DNA from: an uncultured Succinivibrio sp.
Lineage (GTDB): Bacteria; Pseudomonadota; Gammaproteobacteria; Enterobacterales; Succinivibrionaceae
Length of the DNA stretch: 47,529 nucleotides
Reading direction: 5' to 3'
Assembly: GCA_900767695.1 (NCBI GenBank)
Contig: CAAGAC010000088.1
Location: 1 to 47,529 of the forward strand
Shown: piece after piece, positions 16,859-27,518 of the stretch
Layout: every line of letters starts with the position of its first letter
Numbering within the stretch: position 1 is the stretch's first letter
Position numbers and translations under genes: made by a program
The notes under the pieces: model-generated
Databases searched by the model: none
The model's input: the letters and a program-made list of their open reading frames with translations, nothing else
What the model was told of the DNA's origin: nothing

Positions 16859-19533
16859 CACTTGTCCTCGGCGTGGGCTAGCTCCGAGAGCCTTGAGAGC
16901 TCGTTCAGCGCCTGGAGCGGGGTCATCGAGTTGACGTCCACGCCCAGAAGCTCGTTGAAGGCGTGGGGCTTGACCTCCACCCTGACTATCTCAGGCTCTG
17001 GCGCAGGCGCCATTGCGGCAGGGGCAGGCGCGGCGGCGGCCTCTGAGGGGCCCGCCGCAGGCTGGCCGGATGCCGGGGCGGGGAAGGCGGCTGGAGCTGC
17101 GTCCGCGCCGCGCTTTCCTATCTGCACTCGCGCCCAGCCCAGGGCCTCGCCGGGGAGGCCTGCAAGCTTTGCAACCTCCAAGGCGTAGGAGTACTGCTGG
17201 CTTCCCTCGCTTGCGTGGTAGAGGAAGACGATGCGCCCGCCCGACTCCTCGGCCTTGAAGCACAGGCTCAGCACGTCGGGGCGGGTCTTTGAGAGATCCG
17301 AGATCCCCGCGTAGTGGGTCGAGAAGAGCGAGATGCAGCGGCAGCGCTCGCAGAGGTAGCAGGCGATGGCGTGGGCGAGGGCCTCGCCCTCGACCGCGCT
17401 GGTGCCGCGTCCTATCTCGTCCATGATCACAAGCGATCTCTGGGTGGCGTTGTTGAGGATGGAGGCCGCCTCCTCCATCTCGACCATGAAGGTCGATCTG
17501 CCCGAGACCAGATCGTCGGAGGCGCCGATCCTCGTGAAGATCCTGTCGATGTCGCCGATGCGCGCCGAGGCTGCCGGGACGAAGCACCCGGCCTTGGCCA
17601 TGATGCAGATGATCGCGGCCTGGCGCATGAAGGTGGACTTGCCGCCCATGTTAGGGCCGGTGATCACCGCAAGCCGCTTCTGCCCCATCGAGAGGGAGTT
17701 CGAGACGAAGGGCCTTGAGGTCAGAGTCTCGATGACCGGGTGGCGGCCCTCGCGGATCTCGACCTCGGAGCTATTTGTAAGCTCTGGTCGCACGTAGCCG
17801 TGCTCCTCCGAGACCGCGGCAAAGGACTGCAGCGCGTCTATGGAGGAGAGCGCCGAGGCCAGCGCGGTGATCCCATCAAGCCTTGCGCGCAGCTTCACCA
17901 GAAGATCGTCGTAAAGCTCCTTCTCAAGCTCCAGCGAGCGCTCCTTGGCGTTGAGCGCCTTCTCCTCAAGCTCGCGAAGCTCCGGAGTGGTGTAGCGCTC
18001 GACGTTCTTAAGAGTCTGCTTGCGGTGGTAGCGGTCGGGAGCGTTCACGCCCTGGGATCGCGGCATCTCGATGTAGTAGCCCGAGACCGAGTTGAAGCCC
18101 ACGCGCAGGGTCTGGATCCCGGTCTCCTCGCGCTCGCGCTCCTCGAGCCTGGCAAGCATGTCGCCGCTTCCGGACATCAGCGCGCGCAGAGAGTCGAGCT
18201 CCTCGCTGTACCCATCGGCGATGACCCCGCCGTCGCGGATGAAGGTCGAGGGCACCTCGGTGATGGCGCGCTTTAAAAGATCGAGCACGTCGGGGAGGGG
18301 GACAATCTTCTCGGAGGCGGCCTTGAGCGCCTCGGAGCCCGAGGACTCAAGCTCCTCCTTGATCTGCGGGGCGGCGGCGAGGGCCGAGCGCAGCACCATC
18401 ATGTCCTTGGGCCTCGAGGTGCCAAGGCCGACGCGCGCGCTCACGCGCTCCAGATCTCCCGCCTCGTCCAGGAGCGCGGCAAGCTTGCCGCCTCCGTGCT
18501 CGATGAGGGCGCCCACGATGTCGAGCCTGCGGTTTGTCTCCTCGATGCTGCGCAGGGGCTCCGCGATCATGCGCCTGAGGGCGCGCGATCCCATCGCGGT
18601 CGAGCAGCGGTCTAGCACCGAGACCAGCGTGCCCTCGCTGCCCCCGCGCAGGTTCTCGAAGAGCTCGAGGTTGCGCTGCGCGGTGCGGTCTAGCAGCACG
18701 CACGATCCGCTTTCGTCGCGCTTTAGCGACTTCACGTGCGCCATCGGCCCGGACTGGGTGGTCCTCACATAGGCGAGCAGGGCGCCGGCGGCCATGATCC
18801 CCTCCTCGAGATCCTCGACCCCGAAGCCGAAGAGGCTCTGGGTGCCGAACTGGGAGCACAGCAGCCTGTAGCACGTGGCGGGCTCGAAGTTCCACGCCGG
18901 GATGCGCTTGCGGCTTGAGATCCCCTCGAAGAGATCCCCCTCCTCGAACTCCTCGGGGCAGACGACCTCGGCGGGGCTGGTGCGGTCCAGAAAGAGCCTG
19001 ACCTCGCGCTCCGAGGCGGCGACCGTGGTGGTGAAGCGGCCCGAGCCCAGCGAGAGCGCGGCAAGGCCGTAGTAGGCCTTGCCGCGGCAGACGCAGGCGA
19101 TGAGGTTGTCCTCGCGGTCGGGGGCGATGCCGTCGTCGGTGGCGGTGCCCGGGGTGATGATGCGGGAGATCTTGCGGGTGAAGATCTTCACCTTGCCCTT
19201 GCCCGGCTCCTCGTTCTGCTCGCAGATGACCACCGACTCGCCCATGCGGATGAGGCGCGCCACGTAGTTGTCAACGGCGTGGAATGGCACTCCCGCAAGC
19301 GGGATCGGCTTGCCGTTGTTGGTGCCGCGGCGGGTGAGGGTGAGGTTTAAAAGGCGCGATGCCTTCACCGCGTCGTCGTAGAACATCTCGTAGAAGTCGC
19401 CCAGGCGGTAGAAGACCAGGTTGTCGGGGTACTTGGCCTTGACCTCCAGGTACTGCTTCATCATGGGGGTGGATCCCTCCATGAGCTCCTCGGCGCTTGT
19501 CCCCTGCTTTTGCTGATCCTGAGTGCCTGCCAT
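16858..19533 (-). CDS. mutS: DNA mismatch repair protein MutS
   Basis: MutS recognises base mismatches and recruits MutL. The mismatch-reading F-x-E motif is GDFYE (Phe47, Glu49). The ATPase has Walker A GPNMGGKST (about residues 626-634) and Walker B/D-loop VIMDEIGRGTSAVEG. The product is 891 residues against 853 in E. coli; the extra length is mainly an Ala/Pro-rich linker at about residues 805-845 before the C-terminal tetramerisation helix (MTPLQALNELSRL). I chose the start MAGTQDQQ because GGGAGG lies seven bases upstream; the open frame extends 19 codons further without homology. It converges on rpoS and diverges from recA. Confidence 0.97.
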   Translation of the reverse strand: MAGTQDQQKQGTSAEELMEGSTPMMKQYLEVKAKYPDNLVFYRLGDFYEMFYDDAVKASRLLNLTLTRRGTNNGKPIPLAGVPFHAVDNYVARLIRMGESVVICEQNEEPGKGKVKIFTRKISRIITPGTATDDGIAPDREDNLIACVCRGKAYYGLAALSLGSGRFTTTVAASEREVRLFLDRTSPAEVVCPEEFEEGDLFEGISSRKRIPAWNFEPATCYRLLCSQFGTQSLFGFGVEDLEEGIMAAGALLAYVRTTQSGPMAHVKSLKRDESGSCVLLDRTAQRNLELFENLRGGSEGTLVSVLDRCSTAMGSRALRRMIAEPLRSIEETNRRLDIVGALIEHGGGKLAALLDEAGDLERVSARVGLGTSRPKDMMVLRSALAAAPQIKEELESSGSEALKAASEKIVPLPDVLDLLKRAITEVPSTFIRDGGVIADGYSEELDSLRALMSGSGDMLARLEEREREETGIQTLRVGFNSVSGYYIEMPRSQGVNAPDRYHRKQTLKNVERYTTPELRELEEKALNAKERSLELEKELYDDLLVKLRARLDGITALASALSSIDALQSFAAVSEEHGYVRPELTNSSEVEIREGRHPVIETLTSRPFVSNSLSMGQKRLAVITGPNMGGKSTFMRQAAIICIMAKAGCFVPAASARIGDIDRIFTRIGASDDLVSGRSTFMVEMEEAASILNNATQRSLVIMDEIGRGTSAVEGEALAHAIACYLCERCRCISLFSTHYAGISDLSKTRPDVLSLCFKAEESGGRIVFLYHASEGSQQYSYALEVAKLAGLPGEALGWARVQIGKRGADAAPAAFPAPASGQPAAGPSEAAAAPAPAAMAPAPEPEIVRVEVKPHAFNELLGVDVNSMTPLQALNELSRLSELAHAEDK

Positions 19534-19564
19534 GCCGATGCCTCCCTCGTTCGTCAGAGATGAC

Positions 19565-19573
19565 ATTTTACCA
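19565..19573 (-). promoter_or_regulatory. Extended -10 promoter of mutS
   Basis: On the minus strand TGG-TAAAAT (plus 19573 to 19565) forms an extended -10 element, with the start of transcription expected about 25 bp before the mutS ATG. A TTGCAC lies upstream but at a short spacing of 14, so it may not act as a -35. Confidence 0.4.
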
Positions 19574-19700
19574 AACGGCACGGCGTGCAAGCCCTGCCGC
19601 GGCGCGCCTTCCGCACGGGGCGGGGAAATCGCGCGGCACGCTTTTTTTCGCTGTGCTATTCTCGCTTCAGGTTCTGGTGCCCCATGGTCTGACTCTCCGA

Positions 19701-19750
19701 GATCAGGCGCTAAATTTTAGGTTAGATTGCATGATCAGGTCTAAATTTTA
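19701..19750 (+). repeat. Two phased copies of GATCAGG-(N)-CTAAATTTTA upstream of recA
   Basis: Copy 1 has GATCAGG at 19701-19707 and CTAAATTTTA at 19710-19719; copy 2 has GATCAGG at 19733-19739 and CTAAATTTTA at 19741-19750. The CTAAATTTTA cores are 31 bp apart, close to three helical turns, and copy 1 is a perfect odd palindrome CTAAA-T-TTTAG. No canonical gammaproteobacterial LexA box (CTGT-N8-ACAG) is present near recA. These copies sit directly upstream of the -10 hexamer, so they are candidate repressor sites. Confidence 0.55.
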
Positions 19751-19752
19751 AG

Positions 19753-19758
19753 TATAAT
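19753..19758 (+). promoter_or_regulatory. -10 element of recA
   Basis: A perfect TATAAT at 19753-19758 lies 39 bp before the recA ATG. The best -35-like sequence, TTGCAT at 19727-19732, is 20 bp away, longer than usual. A second candidate, TGC-TATTCT at 19654-19662, is an extended -10 further upstream. Confidence 0.5.
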
Positions 19759-19797
19759 GGGGGCATCAGATGAATTGTTCAATCGGAGAATGAAGGC

Positions 19798-21042
<1,245 letters not shown>

Positions 21043-21046
21043 CTAG

Positions 21047-21517
21047 ATGGCGCTCACCCGCCGCGCGCCCGAGGACTCGCCCGAGAAGGCCTACCTTGCC
21101 TGCATCAGGCTCCTCGGGCGGCGCGAGTACTCCAAGGCCGAGCTTTTCCGCAAGCTCAGGCTGCGCTTCACCGCCGATGCCGCGCGCGAGGCGGTGAGGC
21201 GCGCGGCCATGGAGGGGGCGCAGAGCGACGACCGCTTTGCCGAGATGCTGGTGCGCCATGGGCTGAGCAACTGCCTCGGCCCACTCAGGATCAGGCTTGA
21301 CGCGCAGAGGCGCGGCTTCGATCCTGATCTCCTCGATCCCTACATGGAGGGCGCGGACTTTCAGGCAGCCGCGCTCGACTTCCTAAGAAGGCGCTACGAG
21401 GGCGCCGATCTCTCCGACTACAGGCTATTGCAGAAGATGAAGGCCGCGCTCTACCGCCGCGGATTCGATCCGGACACCTGCGTGTCCGCCTGCGAGCAAT
21501 TTTCCTCGTCCGACTGA
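21047..21517 (+). CDS. recX: Regulatory protein RecX
   Basis: RecX inhibits RecA filament growth and is usually encoded directly after recA. The 156-residue product has the RecX helical repeats: ACIRLLGRREYSKAELFRKL near the N-terminus, then DDRFAEMLVRH and a final FLRRRYEGADLSDYRLLQKMKAALYRRGFDPDT. E. coli RecX is 166 residues. The gene starts four bases after recA stops, so the two are co-transcribed, RecX probably by readthrough. Confidence 0.93.
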   Translation: MALTRRAPEDSPEKAYLACIRLLGRREYSKAELFRKLRLRFTADAAREAVRRAAMEGAQSDDRFAEMLVRHGLSNCLGPLRIRLDAQRRGFDPDLLDPYMEGADFQAAALDFLRRRYEGADLSDYRLLQKMKAALYRRGFDPDTCVSACEQFSSSD

Positions 21518-21535
21518 AAGCGCCCTCAGGCAAGG

Positions 21536-21541
21536 TATAAT
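21536..21541 (+). promoter_or_regulatory. -10 element upstream of alaS
   Basis: A perfect TATAAT at 21536-21541 lies 48 bp before the alaS start. No good -35 hexamer is seen 16-18 bp upstream. The leader that follows contains TTTTAGGTTA, a 10-mer also found upstream of recA (19715-19724). Confidence 0.4.
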
Positions 21542-21589
21542 CAGCCTTTGACGTGAAAGGTCACAAAACTTTTAGGTTAATTTCTCATC

Positions 21590-24217
<2,628 letters not shown>

Positions 24218-24219
24218 CC

Positions 24220-24435
24220 GTGCTGGTGATCTCCCGCCGGGAAGGGGAATCCCTCCGCATAGGCGGGGAGATCACGCTGCGCGTGCTCGAGATAAAGGGG
24301 GAGAGCGTGAGGATCGGCATCGACGCCCCGGCGTCGGTGCGGATCACCAGGCTCCCCCGTCTTGAGGACGACAAGAGCGCGGGCGGGAAAGCCCTTGACT
24401 TTGCAGTATCAAAATCGGATACTAGCACGCACTAA
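24220..24435 (+). CDS. csrA: Carbon storage regulator CsrA
   Basis: CsrA is a dimeric RNA-binding protein that represses or activates translation by binding GGA in leaders. The first 46 residues (MLVISRREGESLRIGGEITLRVL.., VRIGIDAP) match CsrA. The RNA-binding Arg4-like residues at the N-terminus and Arg44 are kept, but the stretch after Ala-Pro reads SVRITRLPRLED in place of E. coli VSVHREEIYQRI, and the C-terminal 20 residues differ and are longer (71 against 61). The gene starts with GTG two bases after the alaS stop. The last codons double as the promoter of the tRNA-Ser gene, which begins 10 bp after the csrA stop. Confidence 0.93.
   Translation: MLVISRREGESLRIGGEITLRVLEIKGESVRIGIDAPASVRITRLPRLEDDKSAGGKALDFAVSKSDTSTH
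24395..24423 (+). promoter_or_regulatory. Promoter of tRNA-Ser inside the 3' end of csrA
   Basis: TTGACT (24395-24400) and GATACT (24418-24423) are spaced by 17 bp, within the last codons of csrA. Transcription would start near 24430, about 15 bp before the tRNA. Both hexamers differ from consensus, so readthrough from alaS-csrA may also supply the tRNA. Confidence 0.5.
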
Positions 24436-24445
24436 ACAGCACCGT

Positions 24446-24540
24446 GGATAGATGACCGAGTGGCTGAAGGTACTCCCCTGCTAAGGGAGCATACGGCTTT
24501 AAGGGCTGTATCGAGGGTTCGAATCCCTCTCTATCCGCCA
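24446..24540 (+). tRNA. tRNA-Ser(GCU)
   Basis: The 95-nt gene has acceptor arms GGATAGA and TCTATCC, a discriminator G and an encoded CCA at 24538-24540. The anticodon stem CTCCC/GGGAG encloses the loop CTGCTAA with anticodon GCT at 24480-24482, and a long variable arm (TACGGCTTTAAGGGCTGTA) is typical of serine tRNAs. The T-loop is TTCGAAT. A tRNA-Ser(GCU) after csrA is also the E. coli arrangement (serV). Confidence 0.97.
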
Positions 24541-24565
24541 CCAAGTGCTTGTATTTGAAAGAAAC

Positions 24566-24590
24566 AGACCAAGAAATTGGTCTTTTTTTT
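24566..24590 (+). terminator. Intrinsic terminator after tRNA-Ser
   Basis: AGACCAA (24566-24572), loop GAAA, TTGGTCT (24577-24583), continuing into a run of T to 24590. It is a strong Rho-independent terminator for the csrA/tRNA-Ser transcript. Confidence 0.9.
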
Positions 24591-24595
24591 GCCCT

Positions 24596-24620
24596 GTTGG
24601 GTTAGCTAAAGCTAACCAAC
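24596..24620. repeat. Palindrome after the tRNA-Ser terminator
   Basis: GTTGGGTTAGC (24596-24606) and GCTAACCAAC (24611-24620) pair over 10 bp with one bulged G, around the 4-nt loop TAAA. No T-run follows on either strand. It marks the left edge of the accessory island; it could be a protein site or an old element end. Confidence 0.45.
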
Positions 24621-24661
24621 GCACCGGCATCTTTCCTGCCGGCCGCTGCTGCGGTTCCCTT

Positions 24662-24820
24662 TCATATGCTCACGCGCGGGTACTTGCCCAAGGCATTCAG
24701 GCCTTCCTCGTACCGCTCGACGCTCACCGCGCTCTTGCCGCTCACCATCTGGTTGACCATGGCCTTGCTGATCCCCATCATCTCGGCGACCTCGGTCTGC
24801 TTGAGGCGCTTCTCCTGCAT
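24662..24820 (-). CDS. Small helix-turn-helix protein, possibly truncated
   Basis: The 52-residue product MQEKRLKQTEVAEMMGISKAMVNQMV.. then SGKSAVSVERYEEGLNALG reads like helices 2-5 of an XRE-type DNA-binding domain. The first helix of a normal Cro/C1 domain appears short, so it may be a trimmed regulator or an antitoxin fragment. The frame stays open upstream to 24991, but that part is low-complexity and overlaps the next gene, so I used the ATG at 24820. It lies just downstream of, and in the same direction as, the frameshifted SUMF1-flavodoxin gene. Confidence 0.45.
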   Translation of the reverse strand: MQEKRLKQTEVAEMMGISKAMVNQMVSGKSAVSVERYEEGLNALGKYPRVSI

Positions 24821-24869
24821 GGGGGCTGATGGAAAGGAAGGGTGCTGGCTCGCGGCAGGGCGCGCGCGG

Positions 24870-26131
24870 CTAGATGGGCTTGAGTCCCTGTGAGGCAAGC
24901 CAGGAGCGGAGCGCCTCTGGCGCCAGCTCGTCCTTGGATCCCAGGTAGAAGGCCTGGCCGATGGTCGCCCCGCCGGAAGCCTTTCCAACATCAGAAGCGG
25001 CGTGCCCCGGGCCCTCGTTCCTGCAGTCTATGAGCGGCAGCACGAGCTTGCCCTGGAGGTCCGAGTTCTCGAGGAAGACGCGCGCCTCGGGGGGCAGCGA
25101 GCCGTCGCGGTCGGCAAAGCAGACGATCACGGCATAGTAGGGATCCGTGTCGTCCACCCCCATGACGACGGGCGATGAGCCGGTCTCGGAGGCGCCGGCT
25201 GAGTTCCCGCGCGATCCGGCAGGCCTGATCTCGAAGGTCGCGGCTCCAAGGAGGTCGGCCGTCTCGCGGGCCTGCACGACGCTCTCCGGGCAGTAGATCA
25301 CGAGCACTCTTGGCGAGGAGGGCAGGCTCAGGCCGTGCGTTGACATGGTCGTCATGTAGCCTGTTCCCGGAACCACGCTCCTTGCAATGCGGAACCCAAG
25401 CTCAGGGCAGCGCGTGTCCGGACCTTCGGCGGCGCGGCAGGCAAGGCGCCGGTTGTGCGGCGCGTCCGACCAAGTGGCACCGCGCCTGACCCTCAGCGAT
25501 CCCAGCAAGGGGCCGGCGGGATTGGTGATGGTGGATGGATCATATGGCGCTACCAGTCGAAGACCCACTCGGCGACACTGCCCTCCATGTCGTAAAGGCG
25601 GAAGGCGCTGGGAAAGCCGGAACCCACAGGCTTCAGGCCTTTTGATGCGAACCAGGGGGAGGGGGAGCCTCCAGCCCTCGCCGCGTACTCCCACTCGGCC
25701 TCGGTGGGCAGGCGGTACCCGGTCGAGCCCTGATCCCACGAGACCGAGGTGCCGTCTATCGCGTAGGCAGGAGGAAGGCCCTTCATCGCGCTCAGCGCGT
25801 TGCAGAACTTCACCGCCTCAAGCCAGGTCACGTTGTCAACCGGCATCTTCGGATCGGACTTGTCGGAGCTTGGGTTCTCCCCCATGGCCTGCTCGTACTC
25901 CTGCTGCGTGACCTCGAAAGCCGACATGAAGAAGGGCGAGATCGTGACCTCGTGCAGCGACTCGTCCTTGCCGCGCCCTTCCTCCGACTCAGGACTGCCC
26001 ATCATGAAGTTGCCGCCGCGCATCATGACCATATCCGCATCGCCTGCTTTCCCAGTGCGTGCGGCAAGGGCCGCCGCCTGCAAAAGTGCGGCTGCGGTGA
26101 AGATCAGGATCGCGCGGGCTAGTTGGTGCAT
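24870..26131 (-). pseudogene. Secreted SUMF1-flavodoxin fusion gene broken by a one-base frameshift
   Basis: The first reading frame (26131 to 25550) encodes a signal peptide (LARAILIFTAAALLQAAALA) and the first two thirds of a SUMF1/formylglycine-generating-enzyme-like domain: MMRGGNFMMGSPESEE, SAFEVTQQEYEQAMG, PVDNVTWLEAVKFCNALS, YRLPTEAEWEYAARAG, MEGSVAEWVFDW, then TAG. The next frame continues the same domain at once (PYDPSTITNPAGP, RVRRGATWSD, LGFRIARS) and runs into a flavodoxin-like domain (RVLVIYCPE, FLENSDLQGKLVLPLIDC, IGQAFY) ending at 24870. One missing base near 25550-25551 explains the break, so the gene is a recent pseudogene or contains a sequencing error. The flavodoxin P-loop looks degenerate. 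If repaired, it would make about 420 residues exported to the periplasm. The ATG has GAGGA close upstream. Confidence 0.7.
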
Positions 26132-26189
26132 CTGGTTCCTCGGAAGAAATAATAACGTTACGGATACCGTGTGTTCAGAATCTTAGAAA

Positions 26190-26229
26190 CACCTTCGGCT
26201 CCGCGCAAAGCCGAAGGTGAATTTTTTTT
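26190..26229 (+). terminator. Strong intrinsic terminator at the left edge of the prophage remnant
   Basis: CACCTTCGGCT (26190-26200), loop CCGCGCAA, AGCCGAAGGTG (26209-26219), then AATTTTTTTT. It reads rightwards, but no plus-strand gene precedes it in the 58 bases after the SUMF1 start, so it is probably the end of a lost gene. It lies inside an open frame that runs into the gp43 fragment, which argues against a start at 26171 for that frame. Confidence 0.8.
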
Positions 26230-26257
26230 GGAAGAAAACATTCAGGTGCTGGGCAGC

Positions 26258-27130
26258 ATGCGGCTAAAGGCTGTGGCGATCCTGCGCGCGTGCGTCAAAA
26301 GTGGATCTGATGTCGATGGGTGGGCGGACTCTCTTGCGGGCTCGCTCGGGCTTGCGTGGGATGAGATCGACAACTTCACCGAGATTGTGAACGAGATAGC
26401 CACGGGCGAATATCAGGACATCCTAGGGAGTCTCGCGGATTGCAAATTCACCAAGCTCTTTGGCCTAAGCGATGCAGTGGCCGATCTTGCCACTACGGCC
26501 GCCACCGCTTTAAGCCTGGGGCCTGCGGGCTTTACCAAGTCGCTTTTAAGCGCCCTCGGGCTGGGGGGCTTTACCGCCTCCGTCATCAACTGGGGCGAGG
26601 CCGCCAAGGCTTTAAAGGCGGCGGCAAGCGACAAGCGCATTAAAGCAGACACTGCCGCTGTCACGGCATGGAATACAAGGCGCAAGGACTTGGAGGTGCA
26701 AAAAGCCCAGCTTGCAAGCTCGGTGCGGGAGCAGGTTAGAAACGTGCTCCTTGTGCAGATGGCGGGCTGCGCCTCCATGATTGGCACCGCGCAGGACTTG
26801 AAAGCCGCCTCCCGCTCGGATGAGGAAGTGCTTGAGCTTCGCAACGAGATGCTTGAGGTGCTTGAAAATGAAATGCTGTACCTTGAGCACGATCCGGCAT
26901 ACCGCTATGAGCACATAGAAGAGTGCTATCACTGCCTCTATCGCTATCTTACCGATGAGGTCATGCAGGGCGCGAACGATTTAACCGTTACACCCTCTGA
27001 GAATGAGCCCGCGGTAGTTCTGGCCTATGACGCTACCGGGGACGCCTCCAAGGTCGAGGAGCTCATATATCGCAACCGCATACCCTTCCCGCTCTTTCTT
27101 GAGAAAAAGCCGCTTAAGATATCGGGCTAA
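26258..27130 (+). pseudogene. Mu gp43-like DNA circularisation/tail protein, N-terminally truncated
   Basis: The C-terminal half matches the Mu gp43 'DNA circulation' family: LRNEMLEVLENEMLYLEH, and near the end PAVVLAYDATGDASKVEELIYRNRIPFPLFL, where the family has 'P..V.AY...GD....EEL..RN...P.F'. The usual N-terminal domain is missing; the frame opens only just after the terminator at 26190-26229. The first ATG after that is 26258, giving 290 residues, but no ribosome-binding site supports it. It is the left end of the prophage remnant. Confidence 0.6.
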
Positions 27131-27159
27131 TTTACAGCTAAGGCTTTTAATCCTATACT
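27131..27159 (+). promoter_or_regulatory. Sigma-70 promoter of the cargo gene
   Basis: TTTACA (27131-27136) and TATACT (27154-27159) are separated by exactly 17 bp; each hexamer matches consensus at five of six positions. It begins on the base after the gp43 stop codon and drives the small secreted protein gene. Such a promoter inside a phage late operon is unusual. Confidence 0.8.
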
Positions 27160-27182
27160 TCATGGCAAAGAGGCATCCACCT

Positions 27183-27488
27183 ATGAAGTATTTGATGACC
27201 GCAATTCTGGCTGTATTGCTGGCAAGCCCTGTGCATGCGGAGCTGCTCACGGAGCAGGAAGCTCTTGCAAAGATGGAAGCCCAATGGAAAAACAACTATC
27301 GAAATCCTGAGAATTTAACGCCTGAGGAATGGCGAAGACGTGATATTGAAGCCGTGCAAAAGGCGAGCCGGGAAGGCAAGATGTATCGAGGCAGCGGCAG
27401 CTATGTTTCCGATCGAGACACATACATAGACGGCAGGCTTTACCACTGCGTTCAATACGAATTCAGCACCCAATGCCACAAGGATTAA
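27183..27488 (+). CDS. Small secreted protein, probable prophage moron
   Basis: The 101-residue product has a clear Sec signal peptide (MKYLMTAILAVLLASPVHA) with cleavage expected after Ala19. The mature part of about 80 residues is charged and hydrophilic (TEQEALAKMEAQWKNNYR, TPEEWRRRDIEAVQKAS) and ends with CVQYEFSTQC, whose two cysteines could form a disulfide in the periplasm. I do not recognise a family. AAGAGG precedes the ATG at 27183. The gene has its own promoter and terminator between two tail genes, which is the definition of a moron: cargo expressed from a silent prophage, often changing the host envelope. Confidence 0.7.
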   Translation: MKYLMTAILAVLLASPVHAELLTEQEALAKMEAQWKNNYRNPENLTPEEWRRRDIEAVQKASREGKMYRGSGSYVSDRDTYIDGRLYHCVQYEFSTQCHKD

Positions 27489-27494
27489 ACGGAG

Positions 27495-27518
27495 AGCACC
27501 CGAAAGGGTGCTTTTTTT
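27495..27518 (+). terminator. Intrinsic terminator of the cargo gene
   Basis: AGCACCC (27495-27501), loop GAAA, GGGTGCT (27506-27512), then a T-run to 27518. It abuts the ATG of the next tail gene at 27519, so that gene has lost a normal leader. Confidence 0.92.

Noticed and set aside
16730..17188. 152-codon plus-strand frame between rpoS and mutS
   Set aside because: It runs through the terminator at 16834-16858 and then antisense to the mutS 3' end; the residues are low-complexity Ala/Gly.
24821..24991. Longer version of the small HTH protein
   Set aside because: The extra 57 residues are Arg/Pro/Ser-rich shadow sequence overlapping the flavodoxin-like gene end.
26171..26257. Start of the gp43 fragment at 26171
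   Set aside because: The first codons are made of an intrinsic terminator hairpin and T-run, so they are unlikely to be a natural protein start.
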